Part shown: positions 38,901-51,637 of the stretch, in pieces
Position numbering within the stretch: position 1 is the first letter of the stretch
Layout of the letters: every line of letters starts with the position of its first letter
Assembly (NCBI GenBank): GCA_013399305.1
Contig: VXAI01000021.1
Coordinates: forward strand, 6,910,794-6,974,793
DNA from: Rostratula benghalensis
Taxonomy: Eukaryota > Chordata > Aves > Charadriiformes > Rostratulidae
Direction of reading: 5' to 3'
Length of the DNA stretch: 64,000 nucleotides
Translations under genes and position numbers: made by a program
The notes under the pieces: generated by a model
Told to the model about the DNA's origin: nothing
Database searches by the model: none
The model's input: only the letters and a program-made list of their open reading frames with translations

Positions 38901-40892
38901 ATTGGATGTTTCTTTTAAAAGTAACTTTGGATATTTTTGCATTGCCTGATGTTTTGTGTTATGTGGGGTGGGATAGTATTTATTCATACAGATTATTTTG
39001 GTTACGTGTTGTTTATTACTTTCTAGGAAAATGCTGACTTTTGTTAAAGGAAAGTCTAATGTTTAACATTTTCTCATGAGTATCTTTTTCTAAGCAAAGT
39101 TTATATTGATTGAGCAAAAAATTGGGGAGAAACTGTTCTGTCAAGTCATCTTCCCTCTGAACATGGTTTAGCTATTTCTGTGTTTTGATACTCAGAGGTC
39201 CACTTCATTTTCGAAAGAACAGTTAGACTTTGATTAATAATACACTCTTATGAGGTTGAAATAATACAGTAGTATTTCTGCCAGTGTGAACAATAGGAGT
39301 GGAAACCAGCAATAAAATTCCATCGTATATATTTCTGGTACACGTACAAAAGTGAAAAGCAATTTCATGCTGGATCATGCATGTGACACTCCTTTATGGA
39401 ATCCAGCCAGTATCCAGCCCAGAAACTCAGCACATTTAGAGAACTTACTGCAGATAGTCTTGCGTATCTTCCATTGTTGGTGCTAATCTCTTGAATATTG
39501 CATTGCATTTTTGTGAGCTTATCAATTGTTTTTTTCTTTTTACACAAGAAATCCAGCAGGGTTGTCTTTTATTCTACATCAGTAAGGAACTGTGCACCAG
39601 AAGATTCTAGTTATATCAGTTTCTTAGGGCTACCAAATTGGGATTTATTTGTAACTATAGACAACGGAAATTTTCCCCTATAAGTGTTTTTCTCCAACTT
39701 TAAATGTTCAAATTTTCCTTCAGAAGTATGCATTTTGAAAGCCGTGATTGTGTATGATTTTTTGTAATTTTGCTTATCTGTTAGAGAGTTGCATGCTGAG
39801 GAATATGCTTTTAAATAAGTATTCTCTATTTTTCCAGTGACAGTAGACTGAAATATAGGACACTTTTCCAAGTCGTTTTAGCTGTTGGCCCAACTCACCC
39901 AGCTATGGCCAGATACTGAGGTGTAGATGAGACTGTGGCAGTTTTCTTCAGTTGAAGACTTAGCCTACCATAATAAAAGGGAATGACAGGCTATATTCAT
40001 AGTTAGATAGAATGCCAGTCAGGTGCTTGCTACACTGGAAATAGAACAACTATCTGGTGTTCCATTTATTAATGAGTTTAATAGATGAAAACTGTTGAAA
40101 GTTCCTTAACAGATAAGTTCCAAAAGGAGAAAATTTGCACAGGCAGTAAAGAGTCAGTAATAGAACAGTTCAAGCTTTTGTAAGGTCTTACTACTAAAAT
40201 GCTGTTTTAGCAATTTCTTTCTAACTTTCTTATTAAAAAAATAATTCAAGCAAAGGTTGAGCTAGTGATCTTTTACTTCAGATATTTCACACAAACTTCA
40301 CATCATTTAATTTTTACATTCCTTGTCACAGTTCAAGGCAGTGCATCACAGTTTGTAATTTATATGCATATAGTAAAACTTGTAAGAATGTACATTGCAT
40401 TATAATGCCTGGTGCTGTTTAACACTGTACTTTGGGTAGGACATTACCCAGGCAAACAAAAATGCTAAGAAGATTCACAGAATGCTTCTGTACCACTTGG
40501 GCCTTCAAGTTTACTTTGGGCATTTTTTTAGTTCACAGGAGACGCTTGAAATAGAAGATTGTGAGTCTCTCCCACTTTCTAGAGCAATTGTCCTACTCTA
40601 AGTCAAAATTAAAAGGGCTTGGAATGAAGGTATGGGACTCAGAACATGCTGAGCATCTCCCCAGATTGGGCACCCTCATCATAATATAGATAAATAGTTA
40701 CTAAAGGAATGTACATTTAAAGTGTGATGACTTGAAGCTGTGAGAAAAATTACTTTTCAAAATACTTAGTAATTCTGTTGCGTCACTTCTTTTTGCTGCA
40801 AAATTGGGTTTTGCCCTTTATGGGAGATGCACCTAATAAAGTCAGGAAAGGAAACATGACTGAAGTCAGGATGCAGGAACTATTATCTTTCC

Positions 40893-40906
40893 AAAAAAAA
40901 AAAAAA
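40893..40906 (+). repeat. Poly(A) tract, A14
   Basis: This is a run of 14 A residues in unique sequence, with no retrotransposon body recognisable upstream. Confidence 0.9.
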
Positions 40907-41616
40907 TAGACCTCAAGGAAATTATCAAAACAAAACACTTTGTTTTGCTGCTAGCACGTATTCTCTGTGAAGGTAATATCACACTTCTCTCATCCATGTT
41001 TTAGCTAATACATGTGGAAATTGGAATATCCTATCCAGCTTTCCAGCTGTGTATTTGACTGCATAATCCATTGTCAAAAAATAAAAATTACACCACTGCA
41101 AGTAGTGTCATAATGAGCCAGTCACCAGTGTTGATGTATCTAAGATACATCATTTTATTCTTGTTTCTACAAAGGTTTACTCTCATGTATTGTCAATATA
41201 TTGCCTTTATATATTTAAAATATTTTCTGAGTGTTTCTGTACTGTCTTTGCTTGCAGCCCCGCAATGTTCTTATTATACTATACTTTGAGAAAATGGAAT
41301 TAAACTCTTTTTAGGAGCAAAATAACTTTTAATTGCAGAACTTGGAAGGAGGAAAGGCAGCACAGAACAGTGACAATTCTTAAGCTATTATATCCCTATT
41401 CTCAATTTGTATAACTTTTGGACTTGGATTTGTGGAGTTTTTTTCTTAGAGAATGAGCACAGAAAGGGATATGTAGAAAACTATGGTGAGTAAAAAGTGC
41501 TAGTTGATGAGCAGAATCCTGATGGCAACTGAATGCCTGTCCTCTGTTCTCTGTATTTGTATACGTAAGTAGCAGTTTCAACCAAAGAAGCAGTTAAAGC
41601 TGAACAAATTTGAGGA

Positions 41617-41900
41617 CATAGAATCATAGAACGGTTTAGGTTGGAAGGGACCTTAAAGATCATCAAGTTTCAACCCCCCTGCCATGGGCAGGGACACCTC
41701 CCACTAGAGCAGGTTGCTCAAAGCCCCATCCAACCTGGCCTTGAACATCTCCAGGGATGGGGCATCCACACTTTCTCTGGGCAACCTGTTCCATTGCCTC
41801 ACCACCCCCACAGTAAGGAATTTCTAGTATCTAATCTAAATCTCTCCTCTTTCAATTTAAAACCATTACCTCTTGTGCTATCGTCCTATGAGATCTCCCA
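41617..41900 (-). mobile_element. CR1 LINE 3'-end fragment, relatively young
   Basis: The plus strand begins 'catagaatcatagaacggtt', the reverse complement of the octamer tail. It continues with 'ggttggaagggaccttaaag', 'ccatgggcagggacacctcc', 'ctggccttgaacatctccag', 'gggcaacctgttccattgcc' and 'accattacctcttgtgct'. All blocks are in the order of the reverse complement of a CR1 3' end and show few differences from the commonly seen avian sequence. It is the best preserved CR1 copy here, about 280 bp, and is truncated at its 5' end near 41900. It contains only the last part of ORF2 and the 3' untranslated region. Confidence 0.95.
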
Positions 41901-44900
41901 GTTTATTTTAATCCAAAACTGTCCATTTTATAAGCTCCAAAGAGTGTTCTGCAATTCAAAGTAAAACACTGTAAGTGGCAATAAATGGGATATTTGCTTC
42001 AAAAGTATGCTACTGGTCTGAACTAAGCCATTAATGTAGATGCTCTAGTGTGGGCACATGTACACCAAAATCCAGAGGTGTAACAGCTACTTCTAAAGAT
42101 GCGTCTAATACCAAAAATTTCACTAGCACATTAATAGTGCAGGTTTTGATAATTTTCAAGTACTCGCAATGCCTACATAAAGGTTTTAATTATTCCATGT
42201 GGTAGAATGTGCTACCACAGTGGTTCTTTCAAAATTGCTTAATCTAGATAGTTCTAAGAGATAATGGGTACATTTGCAGCTCTAAATTGCAATGTAGACA
42301 AATCTGGAATTAAACAGTTCTAAAAATGATTCAAGCAGTAGCCTTTATTGCATAGCTCAGAGCACAGGTGCCTTAAAAGAGCTGTCAGGGAATGCCTACA
42401 GTGCTGCTGTTCTTGCTGTGTCTGTTCAGTGGAGAATGGATTCAGGCTTCAGTGCTGTCCATCAGGAATCTCCTCTGAGCTTCATGGGACACTTTTTAGC
42501 TCTTTAGGCATACAGTGGATAACTCTTCCTGCTGTTGTCATTACAGTACAGATGTGCTAGCTCCCTGTTTGCTCTTTGAATGTGTGTGTATTGATCTCAT
42601 TTATGGGATCAAGCCCTGAGTATTTAGCTCCCTTATGAATATTTGACTACAGCCTAGTATGGTGTGCCCAGAAACATGTTTTTTCAACCCAGCTGTAGCA
42701 CATCCATCACTCTCCTCCTTCTCTGCTGTGCTACACCATCTCATTAGGCATTTTAGGTCATGTAGTGTGCTGCCTCCAGCTATGAGTGGCTCTGAATCCA
42801 AAATCATCATTTCACTCCATTACTGCAATTTCTAAATAAAATATCTAAACCTTTGAAATTCTGTCTTTGCTTTCTCTGTTGCCATTTACATGCAGAAGGC
42901 ATGTATGTGTACCAAGTAGATTCAGAGTTGATTCTAGCGAGGAAAGATCGAAGAGATTTGTCACAGAATCATCATGAGAAATAAAACTTTTATGAGGGTC
43001 TTCATCTTTTGTTAAAGGGGATATGCCTTCTACCAGACATATTGCAAGGGTACGTTTTTAAACAGAGTTTATTTTCCCGGACATATGTTTTTAAGGTGGT
43101 TCTTATGGCATAGAAAAATATTAAAAACAGTCATCTGAGTTGGATTTCCAATTAAAATATAAATTGCATTATAAAGTCATCACAGCAACTGGATTGACTA
43201 CCCCCATAAGCGTTCCCTAAAGAAATTATCCTTGGTGAATTTCCTCAGCTTGTCAGCCTTGCAGGTTGTATCTCGCATACACAGGTGTTTTTACTCACTG
43301 AAGCTGTGTTCTGCAGATAAGTATGCTGGAGAAAAGACCTTAATAGTATGTTCATTTGTAAGTACTGTATGAATGGCATCTTAATTCAGATGAGCACCTA
43401 GTGCATGAATAATGCTGGGGACAAAGCCAGAGCAGTTTACGTGGAGGCATCTTTATGGTGTTTCTTGGAATGTGTGGCTTTATTGGATAGATTGTGATTT
43501 CAGAGATAGACAATTAGCCTCCATTCTGCACAGTTACTTCATGATGAGTCTCTGTTATAGCTGCATTTAGAATGCTTTTTCCAGAAAAAAAACAATTTCT
43601 GCAAAGCAGCTCCTAGCTTCAGGGGTTTTTTTTTTTCCAATTCTAGAGTCCGCCCTTGTTTGTATAAGGAGAGAGGTGAGCAGGGCTGTACTAAGCAGCA
43701 AGCTGATGAAAAAATTGAAGGGAGCAGATGTGATGTGCTAATGAACTACACCATCTCACATATAAACTGTGAAGGTGAATTGTGGTTTAGATAGAAGATA
43801 ATTTTTGGAATAAAGTCACCTTATTTCCCAATGCTAATTGCTACGCATTTGTTCATTTTTCAGATATTAAGCAAAATAAGAATCTGAATCTCAACTATAT
43901 CTGAATGGACTGCAGAGAATGCCAAAAAAGAGGTGGAAGCTTCCAGAGGAATAAGAAATTAAGTGTATTCCAAATATAGGAAAATGGGGGGAAAGAAAAT
44001 GAAAACATTTCTTGTTCTACTGGATGTTATTAAGAGCATTTTTACATATTTTCTATTCACATGTCTATTTAGAAAGTGTATTAATACTTAAGGAGAAAAG
44101 GCAATGGTAGTAATATATATTCAGACACTTCTGATTACTACTCTCCACATACAAGAACCAAAAATACCAAATAAATAGTGATTTCAAGTACAAGCAAAAT
44201 ACCAAAAGTACAAGGAAAGTTATGGAAGTTGGTGGCCATTGAAGCTACAGTCATATTTTGTTTCTGATTCCTACCCAACCCCCTATTCCCTCAACTGAAA
44301 CAAACCCAAATAACACCTATATCAAAAATCTCTCTACTTTTTCTCCCAGTAAAAACCCTTTCTCTTCCAGAGTAATCCCTTGAGTATATTTAGTGGATTT
44401 ATGATACACAGAATGTTGGTATTTCTTTAAGTATTTTAAACATTCCTGAAGAGAATAAGGAAATATTAAATTGAGTCAATCTATTCATGTGGCTGAATAG
44501 TTAAGGAAAAACAGGGTGACTACAGCATTAAATACCATCAGTACATCTGACCAGGAGCTGAGGTTGGGAGCTGAGATCACAGTTTCATCCACAACTGTGG
44601 ACCATAGTTCCCAGAATCATTGTTGCATTTTTCATTTGATTTTAACATGCAGGAGGGAGATTGCCTAGACAGATAAAATTATGGCCCCAGTTTGTTTCTG
44701 CCCAGAGATACCATGCAGGCAGCAGAAAGATATCTATGCTGGGCAGAAGAAAATATAATCTTTTAGTAGTTTTTTAGAAAAACAACCTTTCAGCTCCATG
44801 CCGCCCTCTCTCCAGTTGTGAGCTAGATGTTTTATCATTGTCTACACATCCTAAATCTATAGCTCAAAAAAGATGGGATACTCCTGTCTTCCATTAACTT

Positions 44901-47529
44901 CATAAAAAAGGTTGGTGGTTTACTTTGAAAGATTCATGGTTTGTTGTCATTAATTGTTATATTGCTATTAACCTTAACTGCTGGGCTCAAGTAGAAACCC
45001 ACAGGTAAGATTTTGGACGAACAATCAGAGTGAATAAAACATTTAGGGAAATACAGAGGTAAGGGTCAAAGATGGATGAGAGGGAAGAAGTACCACAGAC
45101 ACAAGAAAACTGGAACAGGGACAAAACAGAACTGTAGGGAAGAGTGCAAGTCTATACACTTGCTGCCCTTCAAGTTCTGGTATTTAAACTTGAAAAAAAG
45201 AGTTGAGCACAAACGATAGCTGCAGACCACCAAAAAAAATTCCTGGCAATCCACATTTGAGTTTGTATCTATCTATAAAAAGCTCAAAATGAAGCCTGAA
45301 ATTGACTGTCCAAAATAACTGTAAGGTTTCATCCAGATCAAATTCTCAAGTTTTTATCTCCTCTTATAATTTTCAAGATTCTTTAACTACTTTCCCAAGA
45401 TAACTTTTTATTTCTAACGGGCAAATACTTTTCTGATTTAAAACATTTATGCAATAGGACATAAGCAAAATTAAGTGTGTTCTTAAGCTCTTGAAATGAA
45501 GCCTGTATTTATGTACTATAATGAGTAAAAATCCTTTTCTAATCAAGATATAAAAACATAATTAAGGCACAAATAGTGATCTGGGATTGGACTTTATTGA
45601 CTGAAAAACACTGCTGCTACCATTAGTTGTAATTACACCAGTAATTATTGAATAATATATTGTCCTGGATAGCGTGAATGCTATACTTTTCACTATGTAG
45701 ATTTTTCTACTGAGATTTAATAATTTTTAAAATTTTCTTTATTTTCTCTGTTTGTTCTGGGCATTTCTTCTTCTCTCCCACTGCCTGGCTCCCTGGTGTG
45801 TTGCTGCTTATGTTCTTGTCTGTGACAGAACACTTTTCCTTTTCTGAGAATGACTTAATTTTACCTAATAAATGACTACGGGAAATAGGCATCTCCCATT
45901 TGAAGATGTATTTTGCTAGATACAGAATACAGAGCAGAATTTTATCTATTTGTACAGATTTGAAGAAGCTTCCCCATGCTGTTTCAGTTGTTTTAGCACT
46001 TAGAATATTTAGCATTTTACAATATTTTCACTCAGAATATGAAGGCTATTAAATTAAATTCATAGAAAAGCAAGGTTCAGAAAGATAGCCAATATGCTTT
46101 AAAAAGTGATTGTGAGACGAATACAAGGTTCCATTTTAGATTCTTTGGGCTTTGGTTTGGTATGACTTGATTATTTAGTATATCAAAGGAAATCTTCCAT
46201 ATGGATGTTTCTTGCTCTAAGCTTGAAGTCAGATGTCTCAGCTATCTAACTCACAGAAACTCTTAAAGGCTGTTAGAAAGACCACAGCAAAAGGATATTT
46301 GTCTGGGGCAAATGTACTTTCTCTTCACAGATGTTGTACAGACTGTAACAGAAGTTGAATCTAATTTCAGCAGTGTGCCACTGACAAGCTATTTTGTCTG
46401 TATTTGTAGCTTTTTGTACTGTTTTTGTGATGATGAGAGTCCAAAATACAACAGAAGTGCATTTTATATAGCTTATAAGTACATGGTAGCTGCTGAGACC
46501 AATGTGATTATTATGATATCAAATTATAATTATTGCAATATAGAAACAGTAAAATGGTGGTAGTTAAGCAAATTATACTATTACCTCTCTCTAAGCTAAC
46601 TACTGACAGTTTTGAATTGTAGATAATTTGTCTGTGATAGTTCAGAGAACTGTGTTGTGATAAGCATACAGGCAAGATAGACTTATGGCTCTGAATGCAG
46701 CTTTCAAATAATGGTATCTTTTCATTTGAGAGTTTAATCCTGTGGCTTTAATATTCTCTGAAGATGTTTTTGTACAGTATACATGCTCTGTTTTTTACAT
46801 ATAAGAGATGGAATAGGACCTTCCGCTGCATTCCAAGTTAGGTTTTAGCATCTTTTTCCTTTTTGACAGCTCATTATCTGTGATTATTGTTAATGCAAAG
46901 GTTGTGGAAATCTTCATGTTGTGCTTTATTGTATGTTACATAAAGTTTTATACTATTTTGTACTCTTTCTAGAATTTTTCTAGTTACTATCATGATGGCA
47001 GAATAAATTACAGTATTGGGAATATCTGTGGTGCTGTTAGTTTTGCTGTGCCAACGTTCTGTACTACAGTATTATTTTTATGGAAATGGACTATACTAAA
47101 AGCCAGAAGACATTTTCTTACTTTGAACTCTATTTGGAATGAATTCTAAGATCTGTTCCTTGAGACTAGGTTTTGCAGACAGAGGGTACTCTGGAAAGAA
47201 ATCATGCTAGCATGAAGTCGTTCAGTCTATATCGTTTAGTTATTTAAACCTAAGAACAAATGCATCTATCTTACTAATTTCCTCAGTTGTACACATTAAA
47301 AATAATATTATGAATCCTTTAGACAGTCTTTCACAGGCTCTGCCTATCCAGGTGTAAAGCTGCTGTGGCAGTGCACTACATGCCAATGATAGGCACTTGT
47401 ATTCGTTTTACTACTATAGAAATTACATGAAGAGTTATTACAATTCCACCACTTCATCTACTGGTGTTCCTAGTATTTTCCTCTTTACCTCTAGAGAGTT
47501 ATCTGATTCTGTAATACTTATTTAAACAC
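41901..47529. other. Unique non-coding sequence, no gene seen
   Basis: No transposon or supported gene is visible. A T11 run at 43626-43636 and scattered AT-rich words are the only simple repeats. A 102-codon minus-strand open frame (45707-46015) is lysine-rich and unrecognisable. The block ends at the second solo LTR. Confidence 0.55.
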
Positions 47530-47858
47530 TGCATCCTGGTTTGAGGTAAAACAGAACTAATTTTCCATTTAGTAATTTTACATTTTAGTTAAGCCTCTTC
47601 TAAGAAACTGAATTCTGCAATTAACAGTATATAATGGAAACAGTGTTCATTCTCAGAGTGGTAAGATATTTGTAATTTATACCTAGGAATAGTAAACAAA
47701 GAGGCTTTTGCTTACACTAATTGCTCTAACAACCAAGGTCAGCTAACTTTGTTATTTGCCCTGTTGCAGGGTCAGAAGCAGAAAAGTGTACACATACAGG
47801 AAGGAACAGACAGGACAGGTGACCCAAAACTGACCAACACAGTCTGCTTCATGCTCAG

Positions 47859-47865
47859 TATAAAA
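47859..47865 (+). promoter_or_regulatory. TATA box in LTR U3
   Basis: TATAAAA follows 'catgctcag' within the second LTR, about 330 bp from its left end and 395 bp from its right end, the expected place for an LTR core promoter. Transcription would run rightwards into the region after 48260. Activity is not shown by sequence. Confidence 0.55.
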
Positions 47866-48169
47866 GCTGAAGGATCAAAGGGTCAGCCCTCTTTTCTCAA
47901 TGGCCAGGTTTCAAAGAGGACTCTGACTGTTCATCTGCTTTTGATCCCAATCTGTGCGTTCCTGGATCCATATCTAGAATCCAGCTCATAAGGGAGTCCC
48001 TTAGTCCAGTCTGGGACTTCTCCCTGTGCCTGTTGGTGATACAATCCTCATCCTGAGGGCTTGATGTGGTCTTGTATATATTGTATATATTTAACTATTT
48101 TTTCTTATTTTATGAATTTACTAATATTTTCATTAGTTCAGTTTTTCCCTAACTCTCCTAGGTTTCTTT

Positions 48170-48204
48170 CTCTCTCTCTCCCTCCTGTCCTTGGAGAGAG
48201 AGAG
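48170..48204 (+). repeat. Perfect 12-bp CT/GA inverted repeat inside LTR
   Basis: CTCTCTCTCTCC at 48170-48181 and GGAGAGAGAGAG at 48193-48204 are exact reverse complements separated by 11 nt. In a transcript of the LTR this would form a strong stem-loop close to the R/U5 end. It could equally be an expanded dinucleotide run that happens to be present on both strands. Confidence 0.88.
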
Positions 48205-51200
48205 GTGGGCAAGAACATCTGTCATCTGCTTCAGTGGCCAGTCTGGCCCAAACGATGACAAACTGGAATTATCTTTCTCACATGAAAAGGTCTTCTTGTG
48301 TTATAAATGGATAGCTATTCTTAAAAGGGCTACAGCAAGCATAGATTTTTTTTTTTAAATGGCAAACTAGTCTCTTTTTGTCAAAAGTTAGTTGTGAGTT
48401 AGAAGCAAATTGAAAGAAAATTGTAAGTTAATAAGGTATAGGGAAGATTGCTAAAATTAAAAGTAGATTCAAGATTGCACCTAAATTATGAAAATATTCC
48501 TTTAGAATTATTCTTATTTGAGATTAACATGATAATAATCTCCTTTGCAGAGTTGTAATGTAGTGCAATGTGCATAAATATTGCATATATTAATGACATT
48601 TGTAGCTTCAGAGACCTATCAGAAGTCATTAGATATTTAATTTTTCAATAACCAAGAACAGGTTTGTCAGATTATTTTACCTGAAATAAGATGAAAAAAA
48701 CAGAAGCCTACAAAACTATTCTTCAAGCTATTTTTTAACTATTCCCAAAGTGGCCTTTTAATTAAAATTTGGAGTAGAAATGATGGTTGGAAATATCTTT
48801 GGAAACAGAGTGCATTGTAAAATTGAGAGGTCATGATTCTGTTTGCTACTACCCAGAACAGCAGAGTATGAAACCTTACTAGCATTACCATTTTAATAGT
48901 GAGTTTCAACAAACGCTCAGCTATTTCATTTGCTGAGTAACTAAGTACAACCTGCTCTGCCTGACTACAGAAGTCCCCTTTGGGAATGTTCATGACAGAT
49001 AATTGTGATTTATGTAAATTGCATATCAGGACAGAATATTTTGTGTGATAAATATCTTACCTGGAATTTATTAGTAAATCTCCAGTCATTTTTAAGTTGG
49101 AAAACAGTAACAAAAGCATCATGTTTTTTGGTTACTGAAGTTACTGAGGTCAGTATTCCCACAGATGGCTCTGAATGCCTCAATGGGTGGATATAGAAAC
49201 TGGCAACTCTTTGTAATGGTTTTCTTAGAATGAAAACCAATTACTTCTCTTTGGAGTACCAATTTGCTTCAAGAGGAATAAACAAGTAATCAAATAAGCA
49301 GGATGAGCATGAGGATTATTTTAGACCCTGAAGAACACACACAAAAAACCTTGAAGGCTGAAAAGCTGCAGTATTTAACCAATTAACAGCATTATAAATC
49401 AAACGGTTTACTATGAAATCTGCAGCAAGTTTGAAAAGAATTTTATTGTACGAACTGAATAGCAGGCATTTATTATAACTGAAACTATCTTCCTGCAAGA
49501 TCTGTGAACAGATGTCTGGAATGTTTAAAGGTTTTTATTTTTGTGACAAAACTGATAGTTTCCTTTTTATTAAATACTTGCTTTACTCATACTTGAAAAC
49601 AGTAGGTTCAAAACAAAATTTTATCAGTGACTGCACACATTTGATACATACATAGTCTTTGCTCAAAATGGTGATAATATACAAGACAAATTGAAGTTGA
49701 GGGAAAGGAAGAAATGATATTTATATTTTAGAAAAGAAACACAAATGGAAAACTAATGAGCACTTTACATAGATTATTAAGTCTCAGTAATGTCACTGGA
49801 ACTATCTAGGTGAGTTGCTTGCAAAAACTGTTAGGGTTTAACTGTCTTGTCCAGTAGACATTTCAGAGTCACCATGTGACAGCCTGGAGTGTAACTGGGA
49901 TCTGTTACCTGGTTGAGTGCTTCTCTGAACTGTGAAATCATCCAGCTGTGAAACATTCCTGCTATCTATAAAGCAGTGTGCAGCATGGCATTGTTCAGGG
50001 TTCCACTGGCATGAAAACCCAGTAAAGAATTACTGTGGGGAAGGGAATAGCTGATCAGCTTCAGGAGTGAAATGTCCAATTTCTGTGACTTTACAATAAA
50101 AGGTTCACAGAAAGGTGAAGAGGAAGTCTAAGTCTGTTGTTTCAGAAAGATAAATTAAAACTGTGATAATGTGATTTTTTTTTTTCCCTCAGAAAAAATT
50201 CTGCATTCAAATTTGCATTTTAAATTGGAAGAAATTAAGAGGATGAATTTTTATACTTAAAGGCTTTTTTTGGAGAGATTTTTGCATTTGATGTTTTTTT
50301 ACCGATTTTCCAGGGAACAATAACCAGAACTAAATTAAGGGATACATGGAACAGTTTTTTTTAATTTGATTAACCAAACTGTGTGATAAACTCTTGTCAC
50401 TTTTTCTCATGCTTACCATTGACCTGCCTTAAGTACTTTCTGTTTTGCCTAGTGCATTCCTTAGTATTGCAAAATATGTTGTCTGCTTCAAAGGCACCTT
50501 AATATGTGGGGGCCATTATTCTGAACTTGCTGCTAATGCAATAGGAATACTAATATTTCCTGTGATCTGTCATTTGATCTTCTCATTTATTGCTCTGTAT
50601 TTAAGCTCACATTGGAATGCAAGAAGCATTCAGGGTTTTTGGCACTAAATAAGTAAGATATCAACAATAAATCACAAATATTTGCAAACCTTTCAAGGAA
50701 TTTCAATAGGAAAAAACCTAAAGTGCAGCTTACAAGATGCAGTGCTAATAAATAGCTGGTTCTTCAAAGCTGGTACATGCATAATGAACATTTGCAATCT
50801 GCATTGCAGGCTTTGAGAAGATTATTGTAACCTGACAGTGACAGTTACATACTGAAATTTGCATTTCAATATATGAATAATTCATTTTAAATATGTGTAA
50901 AAAAATCTTATCTTCTAAAAATTTGAGCAGTGCTTTTTCTAGTGGTGAGCAACTGCAGCATTTTAACTAGCTGAGTCTCACTAGCTATGAGAACTGTAGA
51001 TTACTGTGGCATTCCACTACTAGTGGGTTTGTCTTCCTGCCTTCTGTAGCATTTAGATGATGCTATATCCAAATGACAAGTTGCATAATGAAATTCTTCT
51101 GGCCATTTAAAAACAGGGACAAACTATTTTAATATTTGCTTTATGTTCAGGAAATGAAGCAGTAGGTTTAGCTCAAGCTACTAACAGTAAAATAATGTAG

Positions 51201-51590
51201 TTTTTTTAGTAGAAAGAGGAAATCTTGGATTTACACCATTGAAAATTACAGAGGTATTCTGAACAGATTTAAACTGAAAATTGTGCTATTTCCTAGCACA
51301 GCTCAAACATCTTCCTGAAAGTCTTGTATGACCAGTTTCATTGAGCAGAGTGGTCACACAAGGAATGACAGCGTGAAAAACAACTGTGAACCTCAAACTG
51401 TAGTTTGCATTAAACCATCTGGTACCCTGCAATGAATCTCTCATCAACATACTGTATTTCCACTCAAGAAGGAGCAATGAATAGCACTAAGATCAGTTTA
51501 TATCAGTTGTTCAAAACAGTCTCAATTTTACTACCAGTTCACTTACCCATAGTTGTAATTTTAAATATATATTTAAAAATCTATAAAAAC

Positions 51591-51637
51591 TTTAAAGAGA
51601 ACTTGGAATCAGGTTTTAAAGAGAACTTGGAATCAGG
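51591..51637. repeat. 24-bp tandem duplication
   Basis: A 23-bp block, from TTTAAAGAGAACTT to GGAATCAGG, occurs at 51591-51613 and identically at 51615-51637, a period of 24 bp. A short open frame across it repeats the residues FKENLESG. The exact identity of both copies suggests a recent duplication. Confidence 0.9.

Larger units (their letters stand above)
30701..41616. other. Unique non-coding sequence with a few low-complexity tracts, no gene seen
   Basis: These 10.9 kb lie between the solo LTR and the next CR1. I see no exon, RNA gene or transposon. Low-complexity content includes a short AC repeat near 31093-31105, (CCCA)n at 34641-34654, a G/T-rich tract ending in T14 at 35509-35552, a C16 run at 35910-35925 and an A14 run at 40893-40906. 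The longest open frame is 126 codons (38408-38788, plus strand) and is unrecognisable. Confidence 0.5.
47530..48260 (+). mobile_element. Second solo LTR, avian ERVL-type, distinct family
   Basis: This 731-bp element starts TGCATCCTGGTTTGAGG and ends GCCCAAACGATGACA, so TG...CA ends and a short imperfect terminal inverted repeat are present. The interior has 'ggtaaaacagaactaatttt', a TATAAAA box at 47859-47865 downstream of 'aggacaggtgacccaaaact', a pyrimidine-rich stretch, and the 'cagtctggcccaaacgatga' end typical of avian ERVL-type LTRs. Its orientation is plus, as for the LTR at 30238, but the two sequences differ throughout. They are therefore not the two ends of one provirus. No internal retroviral genes flank it. 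The 5-bp flanks (aacac and aactg) share only their first three bases, consistent with a decayed target duplication or a small boundary error. Confidence 0.83.

Noticed and set aside
41641..41964. 107-codon plus-strand open frame
   Set aside because: It is the antisense reading of the CR1 3' end, not a gene.
42962..42985. CACAGAATCAT word resembling a CR1 tail
   Set aside because: Only one short word matches and the neighbouring sequence has no CR1 blocks.
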